DNA of 64,000 nucleotides from Thiococcus pfennigii. GTDB taxonomy: Bacteria; Pseudomonadota; Gammaproteobacteria; Chromatiales; Chromatiaceae. The stretch spans positions 40,203-104,202 of the forward strand of contig NZ_NRRW01000007.1 in NCBI RefSeq assembly GCF_016583835.1, read 5' to 3'. Both the position numbers and the translations under genes were made by a program. Under the pieces are notes generated by a model. The model did not search any database. It was not told the origin of the DNA and was given only the letters and a program-made list of their open reading frames with translations. Below are positions 8,462 through 16,702 of this stretch, piece after piece; position 1 is the first letter of the stretch, and each line of letters begins with the position of its first letter.

Positions 8462-9561
8462 CCTGGTCGGCCCCCTGCGCGCGGATCGATCACGCCGCGC
8501 TGCGCGAGAATCTCGCGGCGGTGCGCCGCTTCGCCCCGGCGAGCCGGGTCTGGGCCGTCGTCAAGGCCAATGGCTACGGGCACGGGCTTGAGGCCGTCGC
8601 GGCGACCCTCGCCGATGCCGACGGCCTCGCGGTCGCCCGGGTCGAGGAGGGCGTGCGCCTGCGCCGGGCGGGGGTCACCAAGCCGATCCTGGTCCTCGAG
8701 GGCATGATCTTCGCCGAGGAGTTGGCCGCGGCCGCGCGCGAGGACCTCGCCGTCGCCGTCCACAGCTGGGACCAGGTGCGGCTCCTCGCCGAGGGCGCCG
8801 GCCTGGGCGCGCCGCCCTGCTGGATCAAGGTCGACACCGGTATGCACCGCCTCGGCTTCGCCCCCGCCGAGGTCGATGCCGTGTTCGAGGCCCTGGCCGC
8901 GAGCGCGCCCGGCCCCAGGGTCGTCGGGCTCTTGACCCACCTGGCCAACGCCGACGAGCCCGGGGATACGACCTCCGCGGGCCAGTGCGCGACGCTGCAC
9001 GCCGTCGCTGCCGGGCGCGGCCTGCCGCTCAGCATCGGCAACTCCGCCGGCCTGATCGCGCTGCCGGCGGCGCGCGGCGACTGGGTACGCCCCGGGATCA
9101 TGCTCTACGGCGCCTCGCCGTTCGCGACCCGGACCGCCGCCGATCTCGGGCTGCGCCCGGTGATGACGCTCCAGGCGCGGCTGATCGCCGTGCAGAGGCT
9201 GCCACGTGGTGCCGCGCTCGGCTACGGTGGCACCTATGTCTGCCCGGAGGACATGCCGGTCGGCATCGTCGGCATCGGCTATGGCGACGGCTATCCGCGC
9301 CACGCCCCGACCGGCACGCCGGTGCTGCTCAACGGGGTGCGAGTGGCGCTGCTCGGGCGGGTCTCGATGGACATGATCCACGTCGACCTGCGCAGCCAAC
9401 CGCAGGCCGCGGTCGGCGATGTCGCGACCCTCTGGGGGGTGGGGCTGCCGGTCGAGGAGATCGCGGCGCGGGCCGGCACCATCCCCTACGAACTCCTGTG
9501 CCACGTCGCCCAGCGGGTGCACATGGAGCACGACGGCACGGCGGCCGGGGGCACCGGATGA
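8458..9561 (+). CDS. alr: Alanine racemase
   Basis: 367 residues. The PLP-binding lysine lies in VWAVVKANGYGHG near residue 38; the catalytic tyrosine region is GYGGTYVCPEDMPVGIVGIGYGDGYPR, and GRVSMDMIHVDL is the conserved C-terminal-domain motif. It supplies D-alanine for peptidoglycan. The start is a TTG overlapping the dnaB stop; the first ATG downstream would remove conserved sequence. Its stop overlaps the ATG of radA (ATGA). The dnaB-alr neighbourhood is widely conserved. Confidence 0.96.
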   Translation: MTWSAPCARIDHAALRENLAAVRRFAPASRVWAVVKANGYGHGLEAVAATLADADGLAVARVEEGVRLRRAGVTKPILVLEGMIFAEELAAAAREDLAVAVHSWDQVRLLAEGAGLGAPPCWIKVDTGMHRLGFAPAEVDAVFEALAASAPGPRVVGLLTHLANADEPGDTTSAGQCATLHAVAAGRGLPLSIGNSAGLIALPAARGDWVRPGIMLYGASPFATRTAADLGLRPVMTLQARLIAVQRLPRGAALGYGGTYVCPEDMPVGIVGIGYGDGYPRHAPTGTPVLLNGVRVALLGRVSMDMIHVDLRSQPQAAVGDVATLWGVGLPVEEIAARAGTIPYELLCHVAQRVHMEHDGTAAGGTG

Positions 9562-10934
9562 GTCAGGCCGCCCGCACGGCGAAGCGCCGCGGCGCCGGCA
9601 GCTACGTCTGCAACGCCTGCGGTGCGCGACTGCCGAAGTGGAGCGGCCAGTGTCCGGACTGCGGCTCCTGGAATACGGTGATCGAGGTCCCCGAGGAGCG
9701 GGCCGCACCGCGCCGCGGTGGCGGCTATGCCGGGACGGCGGCCGCGGTCGAGTCCCTCGAGACGATCGGCGCGGCCGAGGAGAGCCGCCGCAGCAGCGGC
9801 ATCGCCGAGCTCGATCGGGTCCTCGGCGGTGGCCTGGTCGCGGGCTCCGTGGTGCTGCTCGGCGGTGACCCGGGCATCGGCAAGTCGACGCTGCTCCTTC
9901 AGGCCTGTGCCGCGCTCGGGGCCGCCGAGTCGGTCCTCTATGTCACCGGCGAGGAGTCGCCGCAGCAGGTCAGCCTGCGCGCGCAGCGCCTGGGGCTCGT
10001 GCGCGCCGGCATCCGCCTCCTCGCCGAGACGGGCATCGAACGGATCCTGCCGACGGCCGAGCAGGAGCGCCCGACCGTCATGGTCGTCGACTCGATCCAG
10101 ACGCTCTTCAGCGAGGAGCTGGCCTCGGCGCCGGGCTCGGTCTCGCAGGTGCGCGAGACGGCGGCCCAGCTGGTGCGCTTCGCCAAGCAGAGCGGGACTT
10201 GCGTCTTTCTCGTCGGCCATGTGACCAAGGAGGGGGCGCTCGCCGGACCCCGGGTGCTCGAGCACATGGTCGACACCGTCATCTACTTCGAGGGCGAGGC
10301 CGGCAGCCAGTTTCGCCTGGTGCGCTCGGTCAAGAACCGCTTCGGTGCCGTCAACGAGCTCGGCGTCTTCGCGATGACCGACCGCGGCCTGCGCGAGGTC
10401 AAGAACCCCTCGGCGATCTTCCTGTCGCGCCACGACGAGCCAGTGCCGGGTAGCGTCGTCATGGTCACCCGCGAGGGCACCCGACCGCTCCTGATCGAGG
10501 TCCAGGCCCTGGTCGACGAGAGCCCGCTCGCGAACCCACGCCGCGTCGCCCTCGGGCTCGACCAGAACCGCCTGTCGATGCTGCTCGCGGTCCTGCACCG
10601 CCATGGTGGCGTCGGCATGTTCGACCGCGACGTCTTCGTCAACGTCGTCGGCGGCGTGCGCATCGGCGAGACTGCCGCCGACCTGGCCGTCCTCTGCGCG
10701 GTCGTCTCGAGCCACCGCGACCGGCCGCTGCCGCTCGACCTCGTGGTCTTCGGCGAGGTCGGCCTCTCGGGCGAGGTCCGCCCGGTGCCGAACGGCCTGG
10801 ACCGGCTGCGCGAGGCGGCCAAGCACGGCCTGCGCCGGGCGATCCTGCCGGAGAAGAACTGCCCGAAGCAGGGTGTCGAGGGGCTCGAGCTGGTGCCGGT
10901 GCGGGTCGTCCAGGAGGCCCTTGACGCCCTCTGA
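9558..10934 (+). CDS. radA: DNA repair protein RadA
   Basis: 458 residues. The N-terminal zinc finger has CNAC...CPDC; the RecA-like domain has Walker A GGDPGIGKSTLLLQ and the RadA-specific KNRFGAVNELGVF motif. The C-terminal Lon-protease-like domain contains GEVGLSGEVRPVP. RadA promotes branch migration in recombination intermediates. The start overlaps the stop of alr by four bases, so dnaB, alr and radA form a coupled unit. Confidence 0.97.
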   Translation: MSQAARTAKRRGAGSYVCNACGARLPKWSGQCPDCGSWNTVIEVPEERAAPRRGGGYAGTAAAVESLETIGAAEESRRSSGIAELDRVLGGGLVAGSVVLLGGDPGIGKSTLLLQACAALGAAESVLYVTGEESPQQVSLRAQRLGLVRAGIRLLAETGIERILPTAEQERPTVMVVDSIQTLFSEELASAPGSVSQVRETAAQLVRFAKQSGTCVFLVGHVTKEGALAGPRVLEHMVDTVIYFEGEAGSQFRLVRSVKNRFGAVNELGVFAMTDRGLREVKNPSAIFLSRHDEPVPGSVVMVTREGTRPLLIEVQALVDESPLANPRRVALGLDQNRLSMLLAVLHRHGGVGMFDRDVFVNVVGGVRIGETAADLAVLCAVVSSHRDRPLPLDLVVFGEVGLSGEVRPVPNGLDRLREAAKHGLRRAILPEKNCPKQGVEGLELVPVRVVQEALDAL

Positions 10935-11075
10935 GCGCACCGGACGGTCCGGTCGGTCCGGTCGGTCGGCGGCGGCGCGCCCCTTGCGGGCGCTTCGGTC
11001 TGGGCGGTGCCGGCGGCATCGGAGCGCCTCGACCGGCGATCAGTCGCCGCAGGTCGCGATGCCGAGGGCTCCGTC

Positions 11076-12446
11076 TCAATCGGCGCGGGGCAGGGCGACG
11101 TCGACCGCGAGGCCGCCCTCGGCCGCGAGGCGGAAGGTCAGCTCGCCGCCGTAGGCGTCGACCACGTCGCGGGCGATCGCCAGGCCGAGCCCCGAACCGT
11201 CCTTGCGCTCGTCGAGTCGCAGGCCGCGTTCCCCGAGGCGCGGCAGCTGCTCGGCGGCCACCCCTGGGCCGTCGTCGCTGATGCGGATGGCGATCCGCTC
11301 GCCGGCCGTGACCTCGATGTGCACGCGCCGGCGAGCCCATTTGGCGGCGTTCTCCAGCAGGTTGCCGAGGAGCTCGAGCAGGTCGTCGGCCACGAGCGCG
11401 GCGGTGGCCTGGGTTGGGGCCTCGACCTGCCAGTCGACGCGGGCACCCTCTGGGGTCCGTTGCAGCGTCCGCAGCAGCCGGGCGAGGGCCTCGACGACCT
11501 CGACCCGTGCCTGATGCGGCTGGGCGCCCGAGCGCACGCGGGCGCGGATCAACTCGCGCTCGACGCGCCGCCGCATCGCCTGGGCGAGCTGCTCGAGGTC
11601 GTCGGCGAGGACGACCTGCCCCTGCTCGCGCAGCCGCTGGGCGTCGGCGCCGAGGGCGGCGAGCGGGGTCTTGAGGCCGTGGGCCAGGTCGGCGGTCCAG
11701 GCGCGTGCGCGCTCGATCGCCTGCTCACGGGCGGCGAGCAGGCCGTTGACCTCGCCGACCAGTGGCATGACCTCGTCCGGGTAGGTGTCGGCGAGGCGGC
11801 GCGTGCGCCCGGAGCGGATCGCCTCGACGCCGCGGCGCACCGCCTCGAGCGGTGCGAGGCCGGTCTGGATCTGGACGAAGGTCGCGAGGGCCAGCAGCGC
11901 CGCGATCAGGGCCAGGTAGGGCGTCATGTCCGCAGCGAAGGCGTTGCGCGCGGCGGTGATCTCGGTGCGGTCGAGGCCGACGACGAGGCGCAACGCCCGG
12001 GTGACGCCGCCTTGCCCCAGTCGCACGAGGCGCTCGCTGACGAGCAGGCGCTGATCGGCCGGACCGGGCGCACGGTGGGTATGGACGGCGTCGGTGGCGA
12101 GCCCGTCGTCGGAGAGCTCGATGACCGCGTCCCAGAGCGAGCGCGAGCGCAGCAAGCCCCTCTGTATGGTGCCGTCGCGCCACCCGTCGATCTGCCAGTA
12201 GAGGCCGCTCAAGGGTTGGGCGAAGCGCGGATCGGCCGGCTCGCGGGCGAGGGCCAAGGTGCCGTCGGCCTCGCTGGTCACGGCGGCGGCGAGCTGATTG
12301 AGCTGGACGCGCAACTCCGCGCCGATGCGCCGCTCGACGTGACGCTCGAACAGGGCCACGAGGCCGATGCCGGCCAGGGCGATGGTGACGGCGATCGAGG
12401 CGGCGGCGGCGATCCACAGCCGCACCCGCAACGAGCGGCCCGTCAT
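11076..12446 (-). CDS. Sensor histidine kinase (PhoQ/QseC-like)
   Basis: 456 residues. There is a first membrane segment at 10-32 (IAAAASIAVTIALAGIGLVAL), a periplasmic domain of about 150 residues, and a second segment near 187-205 (YLALIAALLALATF). The HisKA H-box DLAHGLKTPLAAL follows, then N-box NLLENAAKWA, G1 DDGPGV and G2 GSGLGLAIA. It phosphorylates the response regulator encoded just upstream, whose stop overlaps this ATG. The divergent cytochrome genes are the likely target, which suggests that it senses a redox or ligand cue; that is inference from position. Confidence 0.92.
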   Translation of the reverse strand: MTGRSLRVRLWIAAAASIAVTIALAGIGLVALFERHVERRIGAELRVQLNQLAAAVTSEADGTLALAREPADPRFAQPLSGLYWQIDGWRDGTIQRGLLRSRSLWDAVIELSDDGLATDAVHTHRAPGPADQRLLVSERLVRLGQGGVTRALRLVVGLDRTEITAARNAFAADMTPYLALIAALLALATFVQIQTGLAPLEAVRRGVEAIRSGRTRRLADTYPDEVMPLVGEVNGLLAAREQAIERARAWTADLAHGLKTPLAALGADAQRLREQGQVVLADDLEQLAQAMRRRVERELIRARVRSGAQPHQARVEVVEALARLLRTLQRTPEGARVDWQVEAPTQATAALVADDLLELLGNLLENAAKWARRRVHIEVTAGERIAIRISDDGPGVAAEQLPRLGERGLRLDERKDGSGLGLAIARDVVDAYGGELTFRLAAEGGLAVDVALPRAD

Positions 12447-13111
12447 TGTGGATCGGCTCGTTCGATCAGGTAGCCGAAGCCGCGGCGGGTCTGGATCAGA
12501 TCGCCGCCGAGCTTGCGCCGCACCCGCCCGACGAGGACCTCGATGGCGTTGGAGTCGCGCTCGAAGTCCTGGGCGTAGAGCTGCTCGGTGAGCTCGAGCT
12601 GGGAGACGACGCGCCCGGCATGCTGCATCAGATAGCTGACCAGGCGGTATTCCTGCGGCGAGAGGTGGATCGGCACGCCGTCGACGCTCACGGCCATGCG
12701 CCGCGTGTCGAGGACGAGCGGGCCGTTGACGAGGACGGCGCTCGCCTGGCCGGCGGCGCGGCGCACCAGGGCCCTCAGGCGGGCCAGCAGCTCCTCCATC
12801 CGGAAGGGCTTGGGCAGGTAGTCGTCGGCGCCGGCGTCGATCCCCTCGACGCGTTCGTGCCAGTCGCCGCGCGCGGTCAGGATCAGGACCGGGACGCGCT
12901 GGCCGCCGGCCCGCCAGCGGCGCAGGATCGAGAGGCCGTCGAGCGCCGGCAGACCGAGGTCGAGGATCACGGCGGCATAGCCTTCGGTATCGCCCTGGAA
13001 CCAGGCCGTCTGGCCGTCGCGCGCGCGATCGACGACGAAGCCGGCGGCCTCGAGCGCCGCGACCACGCCGGCGGCGAGGCGATCGTCGTCCTCGACGAGC
13101 AGCACCCGCAT
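12443..13111 (-). CDS. OmpR-family response regulator
   Basis: 222 residues. The receiver domain has the acidic pocket VEDDDR, the phospho-acceptor aspartate in AVILDLGLPALDG, the switch TAR, and the lysine in LPKPF. The winged helix has LSPQEYRLVSYLMQHAGRVVSQ and EVLVGRVRRKLG...TRRGFGYLI. It is the partner of the histidine kinase, overlapping it by four bases, and directly abuts the PepSY gene upstream. Confidence 0.95.
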   Translation of the reverse strand: MRVLLVEDDDRLAAGVVAALEAAGFVVDRARDGQTAWFQGDTEGYAAVILDLGLPALDGLSILRRWRAGGQRVPVLILTARGDWHERVEGIDAGADDYLPKPFRMEELLARLRALVRRAAGQASAVLVNGPLVLDTRRMAVSVDGVPIHLSPQEYRLVSYLMQHAGRVVSQLELTEQLYAQDFERDSNAIEVLVGRVRRKLGGDLIQTRRGFGYLIERADPQ

Positions 13112-13437
13112 CAGTCGTCCTCCTCCAGGATCTCGCCGGTGGCGGCGTCGACATAGACCTCGCGCAGCCGGCCGTTGGGGGCGATGATCTCCAGCTCGTA
13201 GGCCCAGCGGCGCTCATCGGAGCGGCCCCAGCGCTCCAGTTCTACGCCGACCACCTCGCCCGGCACCCGGGCGGCGACCCGTTGCAGGATCTCGGCGAGC
13301 GGCCGGACCTCGCCGCGCTCCAGCGCGTGGCGGGCGCGGTCGTGATCGTAGCGGTCGTCGTAGCGGTCCGCCGCGGCGAGGCTCGTCGTCGCGGCCAGCA
13401 GGAGGGCGAGCAGGCGATGTAGGTAAGGATTCGGCAT
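13111..13437 (-). CDS. PepSY-domain periplasmic protein
   Basis: 108 residues with a signal peptide (HRLLALLLAATTSLAAA), a charged RYDDRYDHDRARHALERGE stretch, and one PepSY domain (AEILQRVAARVPGEVVGVELER ... YELEIIAPNGRLREVYVDAATGEIL). Small PepSY proteins are often encoded with two-component systems beside cytochrome b561 genes and may act as periplasmic inhibitors or accessory sensors. It leads the minus-strand regulator operon. The 144-bp spacer to the cytochrome operon must hold both promoters. Confidence 0.88.
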   Translation of the reverse strand: MPNPYLHRLLALLLAATTSLAAADRYDDRYDHDRARHALERGEVRPLAEILQRVAARVPGEVVGVELERWGRSDERRWAYELEIIAPNGRLREVYVDAATGEILEEDD

Positions 13438-13581
13438 GGCCTGATTAGACGAGATTCCGGCTGACGATTCGCTGACAGGCCCGCACAGGGATCGGTCAGC
13501 GCCACCCCGTTAACCTGCCCCGCAAGTCGTCGCCACAGGGCGCGACGAGGTCTTCCTGCCGCAGAGAACGGAGACGAATCG

Positions 13582-14220
13582 ATGCAAAGCCAAACTGCGG
13601 TCGCCACGGCGACCACGCAATCCCCCGCGACCGGCCCCCACGACGGGGCTACGGGCGGGCGGGTCCGGGTCTGGGACCCGCTGGTGCGGGTCTTTCACTG
13701 GTCGCTGGCCGTCGGCTTCGCGACCGCCTTCATCGTCGAGGACGACATCCTCGATGTCCATGTCTGGGCCGGTTATCTGGTCCTGATCCTGATCGCGGTG
13801 CGCCTGGTCTGGGGCCTAATCGGCACCCGCCACGCCCGCTTCACCGACTTCGTGTGCGGGCCGCGCCAGGTCCTCGACTACTTCGCCGGGGCCGTGCGCG
13901 GCAGGGCGCCGCACTATCTCGGTCACAACCCGGCCGGCGGGGCCATGGTCGTCGCGCTGCTGGTGGCGGTCGCGGCGACCGGCCTCACCGGCATGGCCCT
14001 CTACGGCGCCGAGGAGCTGTCCGGTCCGCTGGCGCCGCTGATGAGGGACCTGCCGGGCGCCTGGGGGCATTGGCTCGAGGAGGCCCACGAGGTGCTCGCC
14101 AACCTGACGCTCGGCCTGATCGTGTTGCACATCGGCGGTGTGCTGTTCTCCAGCCTGGCGCATCGGGAAAACCTCGTCGCTGCCATGTTCACGGGCTACA
14201 AGCGGAGTGACAAGCCATGA
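13582..14220 (+). CDS. Cytochrome b561-type membrane protein
   Basis: 212 residues. After a 30-residue polar N terminus comes VWDPLVRVFHWSLAVGFATAFIVED (first heme-ligand histidine region), then VHVWAGYLVLILIAVRLVWGLIG, HNPAGGAMVVALLVAVAATGLTGMALYG and LEEAHEVLANLTLGLIVLHIGGVLF. That gives four helices with the paired histidines of a b-type diheme quinol-reactive cytochrome. It probably passes electrons between the quinone pool and the c-type cytochromes encoded downstream. ACGGAGA precedes the ATG, and its stop overlaps the next start. Confidence 0.93.
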   Translation: MQSQTAVATATTQSPATGPHDGATGGRVRVWDPLVRVFHWSLAVGFATAFIVEDDILDVHVWAGYLVLILIAVRLVWGLIGTRHARFTDFVCGPRQVLDYFAGAVRGRAPHYLGHNPAGGAMVVALLVAVAATGLTGMALYGAEELSGPLAPLMRDLPGAWGHWLEEAHEVLANLTLGLIVLHIGGVLFSSLAHRENLVAAMFTGYKRSDKP

Positions 14221-14570
14221 ATCCATTGAATCGATGCGTCCTGGTCCTGATGGCCGGGCTCCCGATCCCGTCGGCCCTGGCCGGCGATGCGGCCGCGGGT
14301 GCCGCCGCCTGGGTCGCAGAGCATCAGCCGGGGGGCGGTGCACCGGTGCGTAGCTGCGTGACCTGCCATGGTGACGACCTCACCAAACCCGGGCGTCACG
14401 CGGTCACCGGCAAGGCCATCGAGCCGCTCGCGCCATCGGTGAACCCCGAGCGTCTGTCCGACCCGGCCAACGTCGAGAAGTGGCTGAGGCGCAACTGCCG
14501 CTGGACCCTGGGCCGCGAATGCACGGCGACCGAAAAGGCCGATTTCGTCGCCTACATCAAGACGCAATAA
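14217..14570 (+). CDS. SHP-type (DUF1924) monoheme cytochrome c
   Basis: 117 residues with a signal peptide (LVLMAGLPIPSALA) and one heme site CVTCHG. The C-terminal half (GKAIEPLAPSVNPERLSDPANVEKWLRRNC) matches the sphaeroides heme protein family. There an asparagine (in the RNC segment) is the labile sixth ligand, allowing oxygen or other small ligands to bind. It is co-translated with cytochrome b561 (overlap ATGA) and followed by its usual diheme partner, suggesting a short electron chain from quinol to SHP. Confidence 0.9.
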   Translation: MNPLNRCVLVLMAGLPIPSALAGDAAAGAAAWVAEHQPGGGAPVRSCVTCHGDDLTKPGRHAVTGKAIEPLAPSVNPERLSDPANVEKWLRRNCRWTLGRECTATEKADFVAYIKTQ

Positions 14571-14586
14571 ACAGGAGACTGACCCC

Positions 14587-15165
14587 ATGGCCAATCGCAG
14601 AGGCATCCTTTTCTGGTTGGGCCTGGTATCGCTCGGCGCGGTTGGTGTGGCCGCCAGTGACGGTGATGGCGACCGGAACGGGACGCGCAGTGGCTGGCTG
14701 ACCTCCCGCGCCGATGTCGCCCCGGTCACCAATGCCACCTACGGCGAGGAATGCGGTTCCTGTCATCTAGCCTATCAGCCGGGTCTGCTGCCGGCGCAGG
14801 CCTGGACGCAGGTCATGGATCCCGCCGCGCTGGCAGACCATTACGGCGATGACGCTTCGCTGACGGAGACGCTGCGGGCCGAGATCGCCGGCTATCTGCT
14901 CGCCCAGGCAGCCGATCAGGCCAGCGCCCCGCGCTCACGCGCCTTTGCCGTTGGCTTTGATGCCCATGCGGGAACCGGGTTGCCGCGCATCACCGAGAGG
15001 CGCTATTTCGAGCGCAAGCATGACGACGTGCCGGCGAGTCTGGTGACCAGCAACCCCGATGTCGGTAGTTTCAGCCAATGCAATGCCTGCCATCGCGGGG
15101 CTGCCAAAGGCGTTTACAACGACAGTCGAATCGACATCCCCGGCTATGGCCGCTGGGAGGATTGA
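14587..15165 (+). CDS. Diheme cytochrome c (DHC-type), paralogue 1
   Basis: 192 residues with a signal peptide (GILFWLGLVSLGAVGVAAS) and two heme sites, CGSCH (about residue 57) and CNACH (about 170). The conserved text YGEECGSCHLAYQPGLLPAQAW, HYGDDASLTETLRAEI and VGSFSQCNACHRGA identifies the DHC family that donates electrons to SHP. AGGAGA precedes the ATG. A second, clearly related gene follows immediately. Confidence 0.92.
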   Translation: MANRRGILFWLGLVSLGAVGVAASDGDGDRNGTRSGWLTSRADVAPVTNATYGEECGSCHLAYQPGLLPAQAWTQVMDPAALADHYGDDASLTETLRAEIAGYLLAQAADQASAPRSRAFAVGFDAHAGTGLPRITERRYFERKHDDVPASLVTSNPDVGSFSQCNACHRGAAKGVYNDSRIDIPGYGRWED

Positions 15166-15227
15166 GCCCGGCTGGCCTGAAAAAACTGTGTCCACCACCT
15201 AAACGCAAGCAACGGGAAACAACACGA

Positions 15228-15812
15228 ATGAACCACCACAAACAGATCCTCTCCGTCCTCGCCGTTGGTCTCTTCACCCTGGGGGCCGCTGGCGTGGCCT
15301 TCGGCGATGATGATGACGATGACAGGCGCGGCCATCGCAGCGAGCGCTCACAGCCCCGCGCCGATTTCGCCCCGGTGACCAATGTGGCCTATCGCGAGGA
15401 GTGCAGTTCCTGCCACATGGCCTATCAGCCTGGTTTGCTGCCGGCGCGCGCTTGGGAGGCGATCATGTCGTCCGAGGGACTCGGTAATCACTACGGCGAT
15501 GATGCCTCATTGACGGATGCGCTCCGCAACGAGATCAGCGCCTATCTGACCGCCAATGCGGCTGACCAGACGGGCGGCAAGCGGGCCCGGAAATTTGCCG
15601 AGTCGCGCCCCGGCGCCGACGGCGGTCTGCCGCGTATCAGCGAGAATCGATACTTCGTGCACGAGCACGATGAGATCCCGCCCCGCTTCGTGATTGCCAA
15701 CACGCAGGTCGGGAGTTTCAGCCAGTGCAACGCCTGTCATCGGGGCGCCGACGACGGCGACTACGACGAGGATCGGGTCGTCATCCCGGGTGTGGGCCGG
15801 TGGGATGATTGA
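15228..15812 (+). CDS. Diheme cytochrome c (DHC-type), paralogue 2
   Basis: 194 residues with a signal peptide and CSSCH and CNACH heme sites. It matches paralogue 1 over nearly its full length (YREECSSCHMAYQPGLLPARAW; NHYGDDASLTDALRNEISAYL). A mature N terminus rich in aspartate (DDDDDDRRGHRSERS) sets it apart. The pair probably arose by tandem duplication. ATG 15228 is chosen for the signal peptide; no strong ribosome site is seen, so expression may depend on read-through from upstream. Confidence 0.92.
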   Translation: MNHHKQILSVLAVGLFTLGAAGVAFGDDDDDDRRGHRSERSQPRADFAPVTNVAYREECSSCHMAYQPGLLPARAWEAIMSSEGLGNHYGDDASLTDALRNEISAYLTANAADQTGGKRARKFAESRPGADGGLPRISENRYFVHEHDEIPPRFVIANTQVGSFSQCNACHRGADDGDYDEDRVVIPGVGRWDD

Positions 15813-16032
15813 GGGCGTCGCCGGCCCGTCGTGAGGCTGGCCCGTCACCCCGGTGGGCTGCCGATTTCCTCGATCTTTGCGGGACTGCGGCGATATTTTC
15901 GGGGTGCTGGACTCTATCCTTAAGAAGCACCTTGGCCGATTCGCAGTGTCCTCGAGGCCGGCCGTGCGAGCGGACGAACGCCGCCGGTTCGGTCGGTCAA
16001 GCCAACTCAACGCAGCGCAATGGAGAAGAGCC

Positions 16033-16665
16033 ATGAAGACCCTGACCACGACCTTCGCAGTCGGTTTGACGATCGCCGCCGCGGGCCTCGCCCTGCCGGT
16101 CCTCGGCCAGCCGATGGGCGGGCCGATGGGATTCGCGCAGTTCGACCGCAACCAAGACGGGGTCGTCACCGAGCAGGAATTCGCCGAGGCCCGGGCCGAG
16201 CGGATGGGGAGTCGGGCCGCCCAGGGCGCGCCGATGCGCGGCATCGCCGATGCGCCCAGCTTCGCCGACTTCGACCGCAACGGCGATGGCAGGCTGACGC
16301 CGGACGAGGTCACGGCCCTGCAGCAGGAGCGCCGCCAGGGCCGCGCCGGGATGGGCGCCGGACCTGGAATGGGCCAGGGAATGGGCCAGGGAATGGGCCA
16401 GGGGATGGGGCGGGGGATGGGCGCCAACCTGCCCAGCTTCGGCCAGTTCGACCTCGACGGCGATGGGGTCCTGACCGAACAGGAGTTCAACGAGGCGCGC
16501 GGTCAGCGCATCCAGCAGCGTGCCCAGCAGGGCTATGGGATGCGCAATCTGGCCAACGCGCCCGCGTTTCAGGCCATCGACGTCGATGGCGACGGCCGGG
16601 TGACGGCCGAGGAGTTCGCCGCGGCCCAGGCCGAGCACCACCAGCAGATGATGGCGCCGCGCTGA
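16033..16665 (+). CDS. Exported EF-hand protein with GMGQ repeats
   Basis: 210 residues with a signal peptide (TLTTTFAVGLTIAAAGLALPVLG). Four EF-hand loops are visible: DRNQDGVVTEQE, DRNGDGRLTPDE, DLDGDGVLTEQE and DVDGDGRVTAEE, each with acidic residues at loop positions 1, 3, 5 and 12. A glycine-methionine linker (GMGQ repeated, about residues 112-132) joins the two pairs. It is probably a periplasmic calcium-binding protein. AGAAGAG precedes the ATG. The 220 bp upstream show no other gene. Confidence 0.9.
   Translation: MKTLTTTFAVGLTIAAAGLALPVLGQPMGGPMGFAQFDRNQDGVVTEQEFAEARAERMGSRAAQGAPMRGIADAPSFADFDRNGDGRLTPDEVTALQQERRQGRAGMGAGPGMGQGMGQGMGQGMGRGMGANLPSFGQFDLDGDGVLTEQEFNEARGQRIQQRAQQGYGMRNLANAPAFQAIDVDGDGRVTAEEFAAAQAEHHQQMMAPR
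16366..16425 (+). repeat. 12-bp in-frame tandem repeat in the EF-hand gene
   Basis: The unit GGAATGGGCCAG is repeated about three times exactly and then degenerates (GGGATGGGGCGG). It encodes the GMGQ linker. Such repeats can expand or contract by replication slippage in multiples of four residues without breaking the frame. Confidence 0.75.
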
Positions 16666-16702
16666 GCGACGGGGCGAGGCGTCGCGATTCGTGGGCGGGC
16701 AG

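Noticed and set aside
9486..10940. A 484-codon minus-strand frame opposite radA
   Set aside because: Antisense shadow of RadA; no start site and no recognisable domain.
10935..11075. GGTCCGGTCGGTCCGGTCGG short tandem repeats after radA
   Set aside because: Only two to three imperfect units in a short convergent spacer; simple-sequence drift is sufficient explanation.
11007..12473. A 488-codon plus-strand frame opposite the histidine kinase
   Set aside because: The minus-strand kinase has all HisKA/HATPase motifs; the plus-strand frame has none.
16366..16425. Tandem repeat considered as a CRISPR-like array
   Set aside because: The units are contiguous, 12 bp, without spacers, and lie in frame in an EF-hand gene. 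No CRISPR array or cas gene was seen anywhere.
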